Shown here one piece after another: positions 11,910 through 22,649 of a stretch of 64,000 nucleotides of DNA. The number at the start of each line of letters is the position of its first letter. The stretch's first letter is position 1. Made by a program: the position numbers and the translations under genes. The notes beneath the pieces were generated by a model. That model was given only the letters and a program-made list of their open reading frames with translations. It searched no databases and had not been told where the DNA came from. Source of the stretch: Tetracentron sinense (lineage: Eukaryota > Streptophyta > Magnoliopsida > Trochodendrales > Trochodendraceae); NCBI GenBank assembly GCA_015143295.1, contig CM026568.1, positions 34,666,441-34,730,440 on the forward strand, read 5' to 3'.

Positions 11910-13270
11910 AGAATATTTACCACAAAGCATGAAACATTTTTTTATCGATGGTCCTGGTGGAACTGGAAAGACATACTTGTATCGAGCTTTATTGAGTACA
12001 TTGAGATCAAAAAGATTAATAGCTCTTGCTACTGCAACATTTGGAGTAGCTGCGTCGATAATGCCGGGTGATCGAACACTACATTTGCGCTTTAAAATTT
12101 CAATTAATATTGAAGACATGACAACTTATAATGTAAGCAAACAAAGTAGTATTGCCCAATTGTTTTGAATTACAAAGCTCATTATATGGGATGAAGCATC
12201 AATGACAAAACGACAAACAAATTAAACATTTAATCAAATGTTACAAGACATAACTAAATGTAACCTACCATTTGGAGGGAAAGTTATTGTATTTGGATGA
12301 GACTTTTGACAAGTTCTTTCAGTTGTTCAAAGAACAAATAAACATGAAGTAATTGATGTAAGTTTAGTTTCATCCAAATTATGGCCGTATTAGAAAAATC
12401 AAACTAACCGAAAATATGAGGGCGAAGTTTGACCCATCTTTTATTGAGTTCCTTCTACGGGTTGGAAATGGAATAGAAGAAACAATTGTGGACAATAAGA
12501 TAAGAATTCCAAGTTGTATGCTCCTTCCTTACAAATATAACATCACATCGAGAACTGATTTGATAGAAGCGGTATTTCCAAATATAGAAAGCAATGCATA
12601 TAATTTAGAGTTTATGGCAAATCGTGTAATATTAACTCCTAATAATGATTTTGTTGATGAAATCAATGATCTACTAATAGATCACTTTCCGGGAAGTCCC
12701 ATCAAATATTTCAGTTTTGATTTGTCGATAAATGATTTAGAACATGCTCAACAAGAAGATTTTCTCAATAGTTTGACGCTAAATGGACTACCTCTTCATA
12801 AATTAATTTTAAAGATGAATTTACCAGTAATATTACTACAAAATATCGATCCACCGGCAGGACTATGCAATGAAACTCATTTAGTATGTCGAAGTTTTAC
12901 ACCAAATCTCATTAATGCAAAAATAGCTATTAGTCGCTATCAAGAAAAAAAAAATTTCTTACCAAGAATTCCGCTTCAACCAGCCGAGAATGATAGATAC
13001 CCATTTATGCTCAAAAGAAAACAATTTCCAATTCGTTTGAGTTTTACAATGACAATCAATAAAGCACAAGGACAAACACTAAAGCATATGGGTATTTACC
13101 TTCCTCAACCTGTTTTTTTGTACGGTATGCTATATGTTGAATTATCTAGAGCAAAAACAGCAGCTGCTGTAAAAGTTCTCATTAAACCAATCTCAGATGA
13201 CATATCAGAAAATACATGCACTCCAAATGTTGTATATCAAGAAGTACTCGCACTCGCTAATCATCATTAG
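11910..13270 (+). pseudogene. Helitron PIF1-type helicase domain
   Basis: A superfamily 1 helicase of the PIF1 type. Walker A is IDGPGGTGKTYLYRALL, around 11940-11990. A stop (TGA near 12166) precedes Walker B, IIWDEASMTKR, near 12181. Several further stops lie between 12220 and 12400. From 12416 to 13270 the frame is open for 284 codons with TNRVIL-like, LICNETHL-like and C-terminal motifs TINKAQGQTL and LYVELSRAKT (motifs V and VI), ending in a normal TAG. In plant Helitrons this domain is fused to Rep; here the fusion is broken by point mutations. Confidence 0.88.
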
Positions 13271-13614
13271 CATGTGATGATGTTTCAGGTAAGGTCTGTA
13301 CCATTCTCTTTCATTGATGACATTCAATGATTATAAAATATTTTTTATATAGTAGTATATGTTTTTGAAATAATTTTATGTATGAAACTTCTGTGGTAAT
13401 AGATTTTTATCTTGTGAGATATGTGTTTTTATCATATTTATTGTAATAATAATATTTTCCAACACTCACTTTAATCGGATCATTGTACCTTTACTATTTG
13501 TCATTCTATGACAACTGTATTGGAACTAAAAACATGTCACTTTTTTTAAAATTAATATTTTATTTATTGATATTTATTTAACCTTCCAATTATTGTGTTC
13601 TAAGGTTGTAAAAC

Positions 13615-15530
13615 ATGACAAGAGATTGCAAGTTAATCTCTGAGATAACAGATCATAAAAAACAATTGGACTGTAAAGATACGAGTCGATGAGAAAATGG
13701 GAGTTCGCCAGTCTCGTGCCGGAAATAAAAGTTATCAAAGACTGATATTTAGCGATCGCGAGGTAAGTTAGCATATTATTTCATGACTAAAATACTAAAA
13801 TAATAATTACTAAATATAAACAAATTTTTCATGAAAACAGGGAAACCGTGTGCAAGCTACCATTTTCAATGAGGAAATTACTTTGTTCAAATATACATTG
13901 TTCGTGCTAAAGGATTATTACATCTCTAATGCATTGGTGCGAACAGTCAATCCAAGAATTAGGTACATAGAAGAGAGTAACCACCAATGGATCATAAATA
14001 AAGGGACACAGGTTGAAGAGGTAGTAGACGATAATGAAGAAGTAAACCAACAGATTTACAAATTTGTATCATTCAAATATCTCACTAAGCACATCAACTC
14101 AACAATGCAACTAGGTAAATCATCCTACATTTGAAATATTAATATTTTTTCCAGTTATTATTTCATTTTAACTTTTTATTATATCAAATTGTAGACATTG
14201 TTGCTGTCGTTTTAGAGGTGTTACCATTGAAGATGGTAAAATCGGGGAAATTGTCTATTAGAGAAATGGTTCTAATAGATACAGAGTATGACATCTTACT
14301 TTGTAAAATATATTTTTTCCTATATAAATCAATAACTAATTTTACTAATGAGATGCTTTTAACTTTGCCAGTTTGAATGTAATCATTTTATCAACATGAA
14401 ATGAGTTAACATCGAATGAGGTAGAAGCTATATCCAGGGTAGTAGATATGAAGCCCATCATTGTTGTAACTCGTATAAAAGTCTCATCTTTCAATGGTAT
14501 GTATATCAATTTTTTTTCATTGTAATTGTTAGATATATTAACACTCTACTTTAATTGCAGGGATATCGTTGTCAACTAGAGGATCTAAATCAATTATAAT
14601 CAATCCCGATATACCATAAGTTGTTCATTACGTATTTGGTATTCCTAAATAACTTAATTAATAATAATAATATAATATAAATATAAACACAAAAGACCAA
14701 CAATTTACTTTCATTATAGGTCATCAAACAACGATGATGCTCTTAATGACATATGAGATAAATATCGTCTAACCATAGCGGACACCTCAAAGGCAACAAA
14801 CGTAAACATTGCTCATATCTTTGACTTCGGAGAAATGGTACGAAATTCAATTTCCTTAATACAATTTTCATTTCTCTTTTGCATTTTTTATTTTTAAACC
14901 AAGAAAATTAACATATCTTTCTTATGTTTAGAATATTGTCTATTGCATAAGGCTTCGATTTGCATACCAGATTTACAACAAAAATTATGATATATGGCAT
15001 GCAGTATGTGCAAAAATGGAATACCTACGGAGTACAATAAGCCAATTTTATGTTTAAACTGTTTTAGCGAAGATGCCACAACACTACCAAGGTATAATTG
15101 TTTACTAAACTTTATAAATGCATATTAACATGAATTGCTAATAAATTTATCTCAAATATATATAGGTGCATTGTTAAAGCAAGTCTCTCTGATTCTACTG
15201 GTACTATTTCAGCCACACTATTTGGAGAGCATGTTGAAAAAGTCATGTCATGTACATCACTGGAACTAATGCAACTTACGATTGATGTATTATTACTACA
15301 AATAAAACATCAATATAATGTTTAATATTTAATGTTTCACTAACTCTTGAAAAATAACTAACTCACACTTATATTAACAACAAAAACAAATGAACGAATA
15401 TGTCAAGCAATGCAATGAAAAAGAATACATCTTTTAACACAGATCACATCAATATGTGTGTGGAGCTCGTGTTGATCGTAGATTCAATGTTACATCAGTG
15501 AATGAAATTCCGATAGAAAATTAATCATAT
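13615..15530 (+). pseudogene. RPA1-like single-strand-DNA-binding gene of the Helitron
   Basis: A multi-exon relic resembling the large subunit of replication protein A, a common second gene of plant Helitrons. Exon 1 (13615-13762) encodes ISEITDH, then after a one-base shift in an A-run near 13660 reads NWTVKIRVDEKMGVRQ, ending at a good GTAAGT donor. Exon 2 (13841-14114) gives GNRVQATIFNEEI and FVSFKYLTKHINSTMQL. Exon 3 from 14195 gives DIVAVVLEVLPL. Later pieces include SLSDSTGTISATLFGEHVEK near 15185, the C-terminal OB fold. It probably assisted with single-stranded intermediates during transposition. Broken by shifts and stops. Confidence 0.8.
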
Positions 15531-15539
15531 TATATCTAT

Positions 15540-16544
15540 CTTATAAACTATTTCACAATTTGTAAATATTGTAATTAAGAAGTTACTACAAACACTTTCT
15601 TATGTGTTTTTTGTTTCATAGGCTATTTTAGATTTGTAGATACTGAAAATGTCACAATTTCTGAATATTTTGTAATTAAAAGTATCTTTTTTGCTACTTT
15701 CAAGCACAAGATTATAGCATACAAAATGAGCTATATTGAATTTCATTTCGTACTAAGATTTATTGAATTAATTGCATATTGTATTCTCTTATACTTTTCT
15801 ACTAATTTGTTTAGGTCAACCATCTCTAGACGTTTACATGACCAAGGGAAATTAATTTGTACTTCAACTACTTACTAACAAAGTCAACAAACATCAAAGT
15901 ATATTTCAACTTTTCATGTATCTTGATGTTATTCTTTATCTTCATAAGATATTTAAGCATTTCCTTGAAATTTTTCATACTCTTAATTCATCAATTACCA
16001 CGAAAGAAGGTTAATTCATTCATATTTTTCTTCTCTTTGTTGTAATAGATCATGAACATCATTGAATTATTTGAAATTTACCCATCGTTATTATTTCTTA
16101 TTTTAAGTTAACGATGTAAGTTTTAGTTTACAAAAAGGAGACTGTACATGCCTTGCAAAAGCATTGCTTCCCTTAATGTTAGGACTTTCATATTGGCTTG
16201 TCCAGCTCTCTCTAGATGTTTACATGAGCATGTTGAACCATTATACATATTTTAAAAAATTACCATAGTAGAAAGTTCATTCTTATTACTCCTATCTTTC
16301 TTGTTTTATGGTAATTATGTTCTACTTACAAAATGAATTGAGTTCAAACGATACAAAGATGTTAGTTACATTTAATTCAACGGTTCTTTTATAATATTGC
16401 ATCAAAATTTATATGATGGAAATCTTATAACACTGAACTTTTGCATATCTTCATTATTATCGAATTGTTTCAATCAACATATTATATTTCTTATTTGAAG
16501 TTACTAATATGATCTTTAGTTTGAGAAAAAAATTTTGCGCGTGT
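15540..16544. other. Helitron 3' non-coding region
   Basis: AT-rich sequence between the RPA-like relic and the Helitron terminus. I see no gene. The phrase tctctagatgtttacatga occurs in similar form near 15828 and 16210, suggesting a small internal duplication. Confidence 0.5.
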
Positions 16545-16568
16545 CTTGCACGTGCAAGGCCTAACTAA
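16545..16568 (+). repeat. Helitron 3' terminal hairpin and CTAA end
   Basis: The 14-bp palindrome cttgcacgtgcaag is followed by gcctaactaa and then T. Helitrons end in CTRR shortly after a GC-rich hairpin and insert between A and T. CTAA at 16561-16564 is an alternative last base set. Confidence 0.7.
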
Positions 16569-16815
16569 TACAAGTAAAAGTTGGTGTGCACGTGGCGCCA
16601 CATTTTTATTTATTTCTTTTCAATCTTCTTCCCTTCAATTAGGTTTGGGTCCACGGAAGAATAATGAATTATTATGTTTTATAATTTTAAGTTTAAGATA
16701 ATGTATAATTAAAAAATATATAGATATTATTTTACTTATTAGTATGCTCGTATAATTTTTTATACATTAATGGTGTACAGTTAGTTTTTTTTAAAATATT
16801 TTTAGCACCATACTA

Positions 16816-17006
16816 AAATAATAATGAGGCATGCTTTCCCTACTCTCAGTCAAACTCTACTCTCAGCTTCTACCAACCACCTGTCCATTTTCAAATCAGT
16901 TATGGTGGTTAAAGCACTCTCTCTCATCAAGAATGAACAAGTGGTTGGTGGAGACCGAGAGTAGAGTTTGACTGAGATTAGGACTAGCATTTCTCAATAA
17001 TAATTA
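16816..17006. mobile_element. MITE with long inverted arms in the SWP73 promoter region
   Basis: Two arms of about 66 bp (16816-16881 and 16940-17006) are inverted copies with roughly 80-85% match, for example ctcagtcaaactctactctc against its complement. They are separated by about 60 bp. The short length, absence of coding sequence and long inverted repeats indicate a MITE. No clear target duplication was found, so the exact ends and superfamily are open. Confidence 0.65.
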
Positions 17007-17309
17007 TTGTACAGTTAGTAAGTGAGTCATTATTTGTTGAGCTACTAGCACCATCCTAAATGAATAATTTTAATAATTTGTAGGTATTACCGTCATTTAA
17101 GCAAGTAAGGGCATTCTCGTAACATTCCGAATTAGAAAACCAGAGCGAGTGCGGGCGAGAGAGCCCGAGCAAGTATTGAACCACTTCGCCAAATCGCCGG
17201 CCTCACAGTCACTCCGAGGGAAGTAAAAGCAAAAGAAATCCGGTTTGCACGTTTTCCGTAAGAATATTTCCACTCTCACATTTTCTCGCCATATCCCTCT
17301 ATTTTTCCG

Positions 17310-17319
17310 TTATATATTA
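17310..17319 (+). promoter_or_regulatory. Possible TATA box of SWP73
   Basis: ttatatatta lies about 470 bp before the ATG, upstream of a leader rich in telo-box motifs. The position is plausible for a core promoter; no transcript data are available. Confidence 0.35.
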
Positions 17320-17450
17320 TCAATAGTCTCCGAAGAATCGGAAGAACAACAACTGGGTCTTGAGAACTGATTTCCGTTTAAAATTCCTTGATTCGTTGGC
17401 GGTTTTGTGTTATGTATTAAGATCACAGTATACTGGTTCGTTTTGGAAAC

Positions 17451-17578
17451 TAGGGTTTACAAAGTTGCAGAGTCCATAATCTTGCTCATCTGGAAGTTAG
17501 GGTTCTCCTTCCAAAAAAAAAGAAAAGAAAGTTAGGGTTTTGTTTTCAGAGGTTTTGGGCTTTCACCGATTAGGGTTC
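17451..17578 (+). promoter_or_regulatory. Four telo-box-like TTAGGGTT motifs in the SWP73 leader
   Basis: tagggttt occurs at 17451 and 17533, and the related ttagggttc at about 17498 and 17570. Telo boxes downstream of the start site are common in plant genes active in dividing cells. That they act here is inference. Confidence 0.5.
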
Positions 17579-17785
17579 TTAAAGTGATTTGTTGTAGTTC
17601 GTTATATTGCAGAGTTTCAGTTGGATTGAAGCTCTATAAAGGTGTGGAATTGTTAAATTTAAGGGTTTATGCGAGGAAAGCTTACATTTTTTTTTACAGA
17701 GATCTTGCAGGTATACGGTATCTGTTATTCGATGCGTTTGGCTGTCCCCTTAGAAATATTGCAGAAGGTAGTCGTTTAGATTGCA

Positions 17786-20700
17786 ATGTCTGTGAATAGT
17801 AATAACGCTGTGAAGAATGTAGGGACTCCTCCCTCGTTTGGTAATGCTGGAATGGCGTCACAATCGATGCCGATGAACCATCCATCTCATCTTCACTCCC
17901 AGCCACAAGCTGAAACACGGGGAGGTTCTCCTTTTCCTGGTCATTTTCACTTGTCCCAAGCTCAGGCTCAAGTTCTGTCTCAGGCTCAGTCACAAGCTCA
18001 AGCTCAAGCTCGTGCCCAAGCTCAAGCTCAAGCGGCTCACGCCCAATTTCAAGCTCAGTTACAAGCTCAAGGGCAGTCCCTTGCCCAGAACCAGACACTC
18101 GGGATTGGGAATGTAGGTGCTTCGTCGCCCTCTATCTCAACACCTGGCACGGCAAGTGCGAAGAGGGTCCCTCAGAAGCCCCCAGCACGGCCTCCAGCTC
18201 CCTCAACTACGAACACAGTTTCCCCATTCAAAACCATGGAGCTAACACCCGCTGCTCGTAGGAAAAAGCGGAAGCTTCCCGAGAAGCAGCTACCAGATAG
18301 AGTAGCTGCTCTTCTGCCCGAGTCCGCACTATATACCCAGTTGCTTGAGTTTGAGGCTCGTATAGATGCTGCTCTTGCAAGAAAGAAGGTTGACATCCAA
18401 GAATCTCTTAGAAACCCTCCTTGTGTTCAGAAGACCCTTCGAATTTACGTTTTCAACACTTTCTCTAATCAGACTCGCACCATCCCTGAGAAGCAGAACT
18501 CTGAGCCGCCTTCATGGTCGCTTAAGATAATTGGAAGGGTGTTGGAAGATGGGGTAGAACCTGACCCTGCGGGAGTGATCCATAAATCAAATTTATCTTC
18601 CGTGAAGTTCTCATCCTTTTTCAAGAGAATTACCATTTCATTGGACCAGAGTCTCTATCCTGATAATCATATGATTATATGGGAGAATGCTCGATCCCCT
18701 GCACCTCATGAGGGCTTTGAGGTGAAAAGAAAAGGGGATAAGGAATTCACTGTGAATATCTGGTTAGAAATGAATTATGTGCCTGAGAAATTTAAACTGT
18801 CGTCAGCTTTGATGGAACTTCTTGGTATCGAGGTCGATACTCGCCCAAGAATTATAGCAGCAATCTGGCACTATGTGAAGGCTAGGAAGTTGCAGAATCC
18901 AAATGACCCTTCTTTCTTTGCTTGTGATCCGCCTCTCCGGAAAGTATTTGGGGAAGAAAAGATGAAATTTTCAATGGTTTCACAGAAGATATCACAGCAT
19001 TTGGCTCCCCCACAACCTATACATTTGGAGCACAAGATCAAGCTTTCAGGGAATAGTCCTGCTGGAAATGCTTGCTATGATGTGCTGGTTGATGTTCCTT
19101 TTCCATTGCAGAAGGAAATGTCTGCTTTCTTGGCCAACACGGAGAAGCACAGAGAGATTGATGCATGTGATGAAGCAATTTGTGCTGCTATAAAGAAGAT
19201 ACACGAGCATCGCAGGAGGCGAGCATTTTTTCTTGGTTTCAGTCAATCTCCAGTGGAATTTATTAATGCGTTGATTGCTTCTCAAAATAGGGATTTGAAG
19301 CTTGCTTCTGGGGAAGCTAGTCGTAGTGCTGAAAAAGAGCGTCGTTCAGACTTCTATACCCAACCATGGTAAGCTTCTCAAATATATGATTTACTTCTGT
19401 CCTCATCATTTAATGATTATGTCTATATATATATATATATATATATAATTGTAAGTATTTTCTCACTTGTGGTTAAAAAAAAAAAAACTTCAACTAATGA
19501 TTAAAGCCCTTGTAACTATCACTGTTTGTGTTCTTTTTATCAGTAATAGAAATTCGATTAATAGGGCAGACATGTGCAAAGAGAACCACCGATAGGTGAT
19601 TAGAAAAAGAAAACAAAAAAGCAAAATAAAAATATAAAAAGTCAATAAAGCATGAAATAAGGCAAATATTTGATCAAGCTTGAAAGAAAGAAGATGAGGC
19701 AAACTCATCTACATCAAAAACCATTGAACACCAATCAATCACCAAATTGTAAATGAACAAAGTGATCTGTCCATGGGGGTTGCACAGTCCACAAACACCC
19801 TCATGTTTCTCTCATCCAACACTACCCAACATTGCTCCCAAGAGGGCTCTCCAAATCCCTCCCTACACAGGATTGGCATCTTTCAAAACCCAGCAGAAAG
19901 CTAAGAGCTGGAAGTTATAGGGGAATACCCAGACACACCCCAAACAGGGTAGGAAAAGATCCCATAAACTGTTAACCAGAGGAGAATAGATCAGCAAGTG
20001 ATCTACCTACTGATTCCTTCTAGGTCATACACATGAAGCATCTATTAGCAAGTCTCCAACCCCTATTCTTTAAATGGTCCAAGGTGAGAATTTTGTCTAG
20101 AAACGTAGTCCATAGGAAGAAGGTGACCTTAGACAAAATACCTAGGTTCCACACAATTCAAAAGGGAAAAAGAAGGACGGCCACTATCTCCCGAAGGTAA
20201 GAAGAATGATTTCACCGTAAACTGATTGTTGTCATTCCTAGATCAGATCCTTTCATAACAATTATGAGGATTAGGCAGAATCATAGAAATACATCTCAAG
20301 AGACCAATGAAATTCTATACTGGCCATTCATTTAAACCCCTCATCAGCTTCGGAATCCAAAAGACCTCTCCATTCCTAATCTCAAAACACGAGTTCACCC
20401 TGTAACCGCCACTGTTGTGATTGATTTGATGGAAACCTCATTTTAGATCTCACTCCACAATAGTCAAGTGATGGAAGATGCTACCATCCAAAATATTACA
20501 CTATTTGGTAGGGGAACTTTCTTTCTTTCTTTCTTTTTCCTTTGGTCAAGGTAGTCCAAATAGAACTGATTTTATCGGATGGATATGATTACATTTATTT
20601 ATCCCATTGTAAGATCTCCAACATGAGGCTAATCACATCAATATGATTACAACCTATGCCAAGTTGCAGCTATGGGCGAAATTTTTAATGTTATATTGGT

Positions 20701-20915
20701 TTTAATTTGGAACATTGCAACTGGGAAAAACATTGGATCCATATGTGCTGTGTACTCATGTTTTAATGGGTGAGAAATAGTCGTAGGTTCTTCCTATGGA
20801 TGCATTTTATAACATAATTTTCTTTTGGGTGAATTCTAACAGGGTTGAAGATGCTGTTATTCGTTATCTGAACCGCAAGCCAGCTGCAGGAAGTGATGCT
20901 CCTGGAAGCACATAA
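17786..20915 (+). CDS. SWP73: SWI/SNF complex subunit SWP73/SNF12 (BAF60 homologue)
   Basis: Two coding exons, 17786-19368 and 20843-20915, joined by a GTAAGC...CAG intron that splits a Trp codon, give a 551-residue protein. The N-terminus is Gln/Ala-rich (residues ~58-103). A basic stretch [10 protein letters not shown] and the conserved BAF60 region RTIPEKQN...[14 protein letters not shown] follow, then a SWIB/MDM2 domain at about residues 335-412 ([20 protein letters not shown]). The C-terminal segment has the FFLGFSQSP motif. Length and order match plant SWP73 proteins (Arabidopsis about 530). It is a core subunit of nucleosome-remodelling SWI/SNF complexes in the nucleus. The ATG is preceded by an in-frame-free leader and is the first in the conserved frame. 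The single coding intron hosts a LINE fragment. Confidence 0.96.
17957..18094 (+). repeat. Hexanucleotide CAAGCT/CAGGCT repeat coding for Gln-Ala
   Basis: Imperfect tandem hexamers, mostly caagct, encode the (QA)n tract of SWP73. Coding repeats of this type are prone to length change. Confidence 0.85.
19424..19447. repeat. (TA)n microsatellite
   Basis: About twelve TA units at the start of the SWP73 intron. Confidence 0.9.
19533..20475 (-). mobile_element. LINE 3' fragment inside the SWP73 intron
   Basis: On the - strand the segment around 20160-20000 reads [31 protein letters not shown] and ESV.DHLL. This is the zinc-knuckle region (zf-RVT) downstream of reverse transcriptase in plant L1-type LINEs. 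It closely parallels the same region in the LINEs at 21471 and 27990. It is broken by stops and 5'-truncated; both boundaries are approximate. Confidence 0.7.
20518..20537. repeat. (TTTC)n microsatellite
   Basis: Five tandem tttc-type units in the SWP73 intron. Confidence 0.85.
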
Positions 20916-21090
20916 TAGGGGATTGTTGAATTGCTAATGCGCCGGTATGCATGCTATTGCTATTCTAACTTCCCATCCATAGATCCTTTTGACATCAATT
21001 CTGGGTGTAACACGGAGATATTTCAGCTTTATTTTGTTGGAAGAGGAGAAATATTGGATACTCTTGAAAAGGAAAAAATGCCGACTAGTT

Positions 21091-21110
21091 CACACACACA
21101 CACACACACA
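21091..21110. repeat. (CA)n microsatellite
   Basis: Ten CA units in the 3' flank (possibly 3' UTR) of SWP73. Confidence 0.9.
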
Positions 21111-21139
21111 TGTTTGGGGAACAAAACATATTTTATCTA

Positions 21140-21295
21140 TTGTCAGCTGTTAGGGTTAGTAATGGCGAGTGGACCTCTTGCTTGCCACATCACCGAGGGA
21201 AACTCTCTCTCTTTCTCCCCGGGACTTGATCATATGACCTCCCTCGAATGAGGGGCTCACCTTGCCATTTGAGCAAGAGTGGCAGGTGTGTTGAC
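21140..21295 (-). mobile_element. Possible tRNA-derived SINE fragment
   Basis: On the - strand there is an A-box-like tggcaaggtgagcccc and, about 40 bp on, a B-box-like tgatcaagtcccggg, as in plant tRNA-derived SINEs. No poly(A) tail or target duplication was identified, so this is tentative. Confidence 0.35.
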
Positions 21296-21661
21296 TAGTT
21301 CAGTTAAGCTCTCAATTTGTTATACTTGTTCTGGTTCATAATATGCTGATTATGCTCCACGAAATGAACATGGTTTCATAATTTTATCTTTGCTCAATAT
21401 TTTGATTCTGAAATGAAAGATTCTTTGCCTCCTCTGGTTAAGGTGAATCCATCTCAAGGATCTTGAAACATTTTTTTTTTTTTTGATCAATAAAACGAGC
21501 CAAGCAAATATATTAAAAAAAGAAGAGAGGATACAGGACAAAAACCAAGGGAAGGGCAAGAGTTTACAAGCCAAAAACTCATAACCCACTAACCAGCACA
21601 AATCCTGAAACCTATCTAAGAAGCCCCACCCTGAATGGCACTTCCCCTGACTACCCAAAAA

Positions 21662-22642
21662 TCACCTCAATATAGCCCGGAGTTCCTCCCCATTGAACTT
21701 AAGACCCGCCCACTCTAATACAACCAATCGGATTTGGGCCCGCAATCGGGATTCGGGCGTTGCGGAATCTTCAAACACTCTTCTATTTATCTCCTTCCAG
21801 ATTGACCATGAAATGGCACCCGGCAACACCGCCCATAGCGCTTCCCAAGCCCCCTCCGCTTTGGGCCTATGCCAACTTTCTAAAAACGCCTGAAAAGACG
21901 AGGGGAAGACCCAATCCATCTCCATCTGAGATAGGAAGAAACCCTAAATCTCCGCCACATACGAACAATGAAGAAATAAATGGTCTACTGATTCTTCCTC
22001 TAAGAGACACATGAAACACCCGTTTGCCATCTTCCACCCTCTATATTGCAGATGATCACACGTGAGGATTTTATTCAAAGCAGCGTTCCAAAGGAAAAAT
22101 GAGACCTTAGAAGGAATGCCAGGGTTCCAGACTATCCGATGAGGGAACATACCCACAGGGGCCGTGCCCAGAGACTGCACAAGAGATCTAACTGAGAACC
22201 GGCCCTGTTTATTACCTGCCCAAACCTTAAAGTCCCTCATATTCGCACTTAGGGAATATGATCCTAATCGAGCCAACAAACTCGACATCCCCTCAATTTC
22301 CCAATCGCTTAAGTCCCGTCTCAGGGAGGGGCACCACACCACTTCCGTTCCCCTTCTTTCAAAGTAGTCACCTACCATTGCATCCTTATCTGTGGCAAGC
22401 ATAAAGATATGGCCAAAGTCATCACGAAGCTTAGAGTTGCCACACCATATATCTTTCCAGAACCTCACTTCGGTCCCTTGGCCCACTCTGAACCTAAACT
22501 TCGGAACTACCAAATTCGCCGTTGCCGTGATACCTTTCCAAAGGCCCACACCATGGGAGCTCCTAACCTGCTTAGGAACCCAACACGACGTCTCCCCATA
22601 TTTAGCCGTAATCACCGCCCGCCACAAACTCGATCTCTCCAC
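21662..22642 (-). pseudogene. LINE C-terminal zf-RVT region
   Basis: The frame 22642-21944 contains WRAVITAKYG, VGLWKGI, RVGQGTEVRFWKDIWCG, then PSKVSFFLWNAALNKILTCD and CFMCLLEEESVDHLFLHC, the Cys/His-containing zf-RVT motif. A shift leads into 21925-21662, with LPGAISWSIWKEINRRVFED. This is the part of the LINE ORF2 protein after reverse transcriptase. Confidence 0.85.
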
Positions 22643-22649
22643 GCCAAAC

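Larger units (their letters stand above)
4734..16568 (+). mobile_element. Autonomous-type Helitron (RepHel + RPA), degenerate, 5' end cut off by LTR
   Basis: The block contains, in order on the + strand, a Helitron_like_N domain, the Rep HUH and two-tyrosine motifs, a PIF1-type helicase and an RPA1-like gene, which is the standard content of plant Helitrons. The 3' terminus is a GC-rich palindrome (16545-16558) a few bases before CTAA at 16565-16568 followed by T, as expected for a Helitron end. The 5' TC end is missing because the LTR at 1-4733 interrupts the protein. A hAT transposon (6071-10497) accounts for 4.4 kb. Many stops and frameshifts show the copy is dead. Confidence 0.85.

Noticed and set aside
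17694..18098. 134-codon open frame on the - strand rich in Glu/Leu
   Set aside because: It is the antisense of the CAAGCT repeat and conserved SWP73 coding sequence; no domain of its own.
20931..21251. 106-codon open frame after SWP73
   Set aside because: It runs through 3' flank, a CA microsatellite and a SINE-like segment; no similarity recognised.
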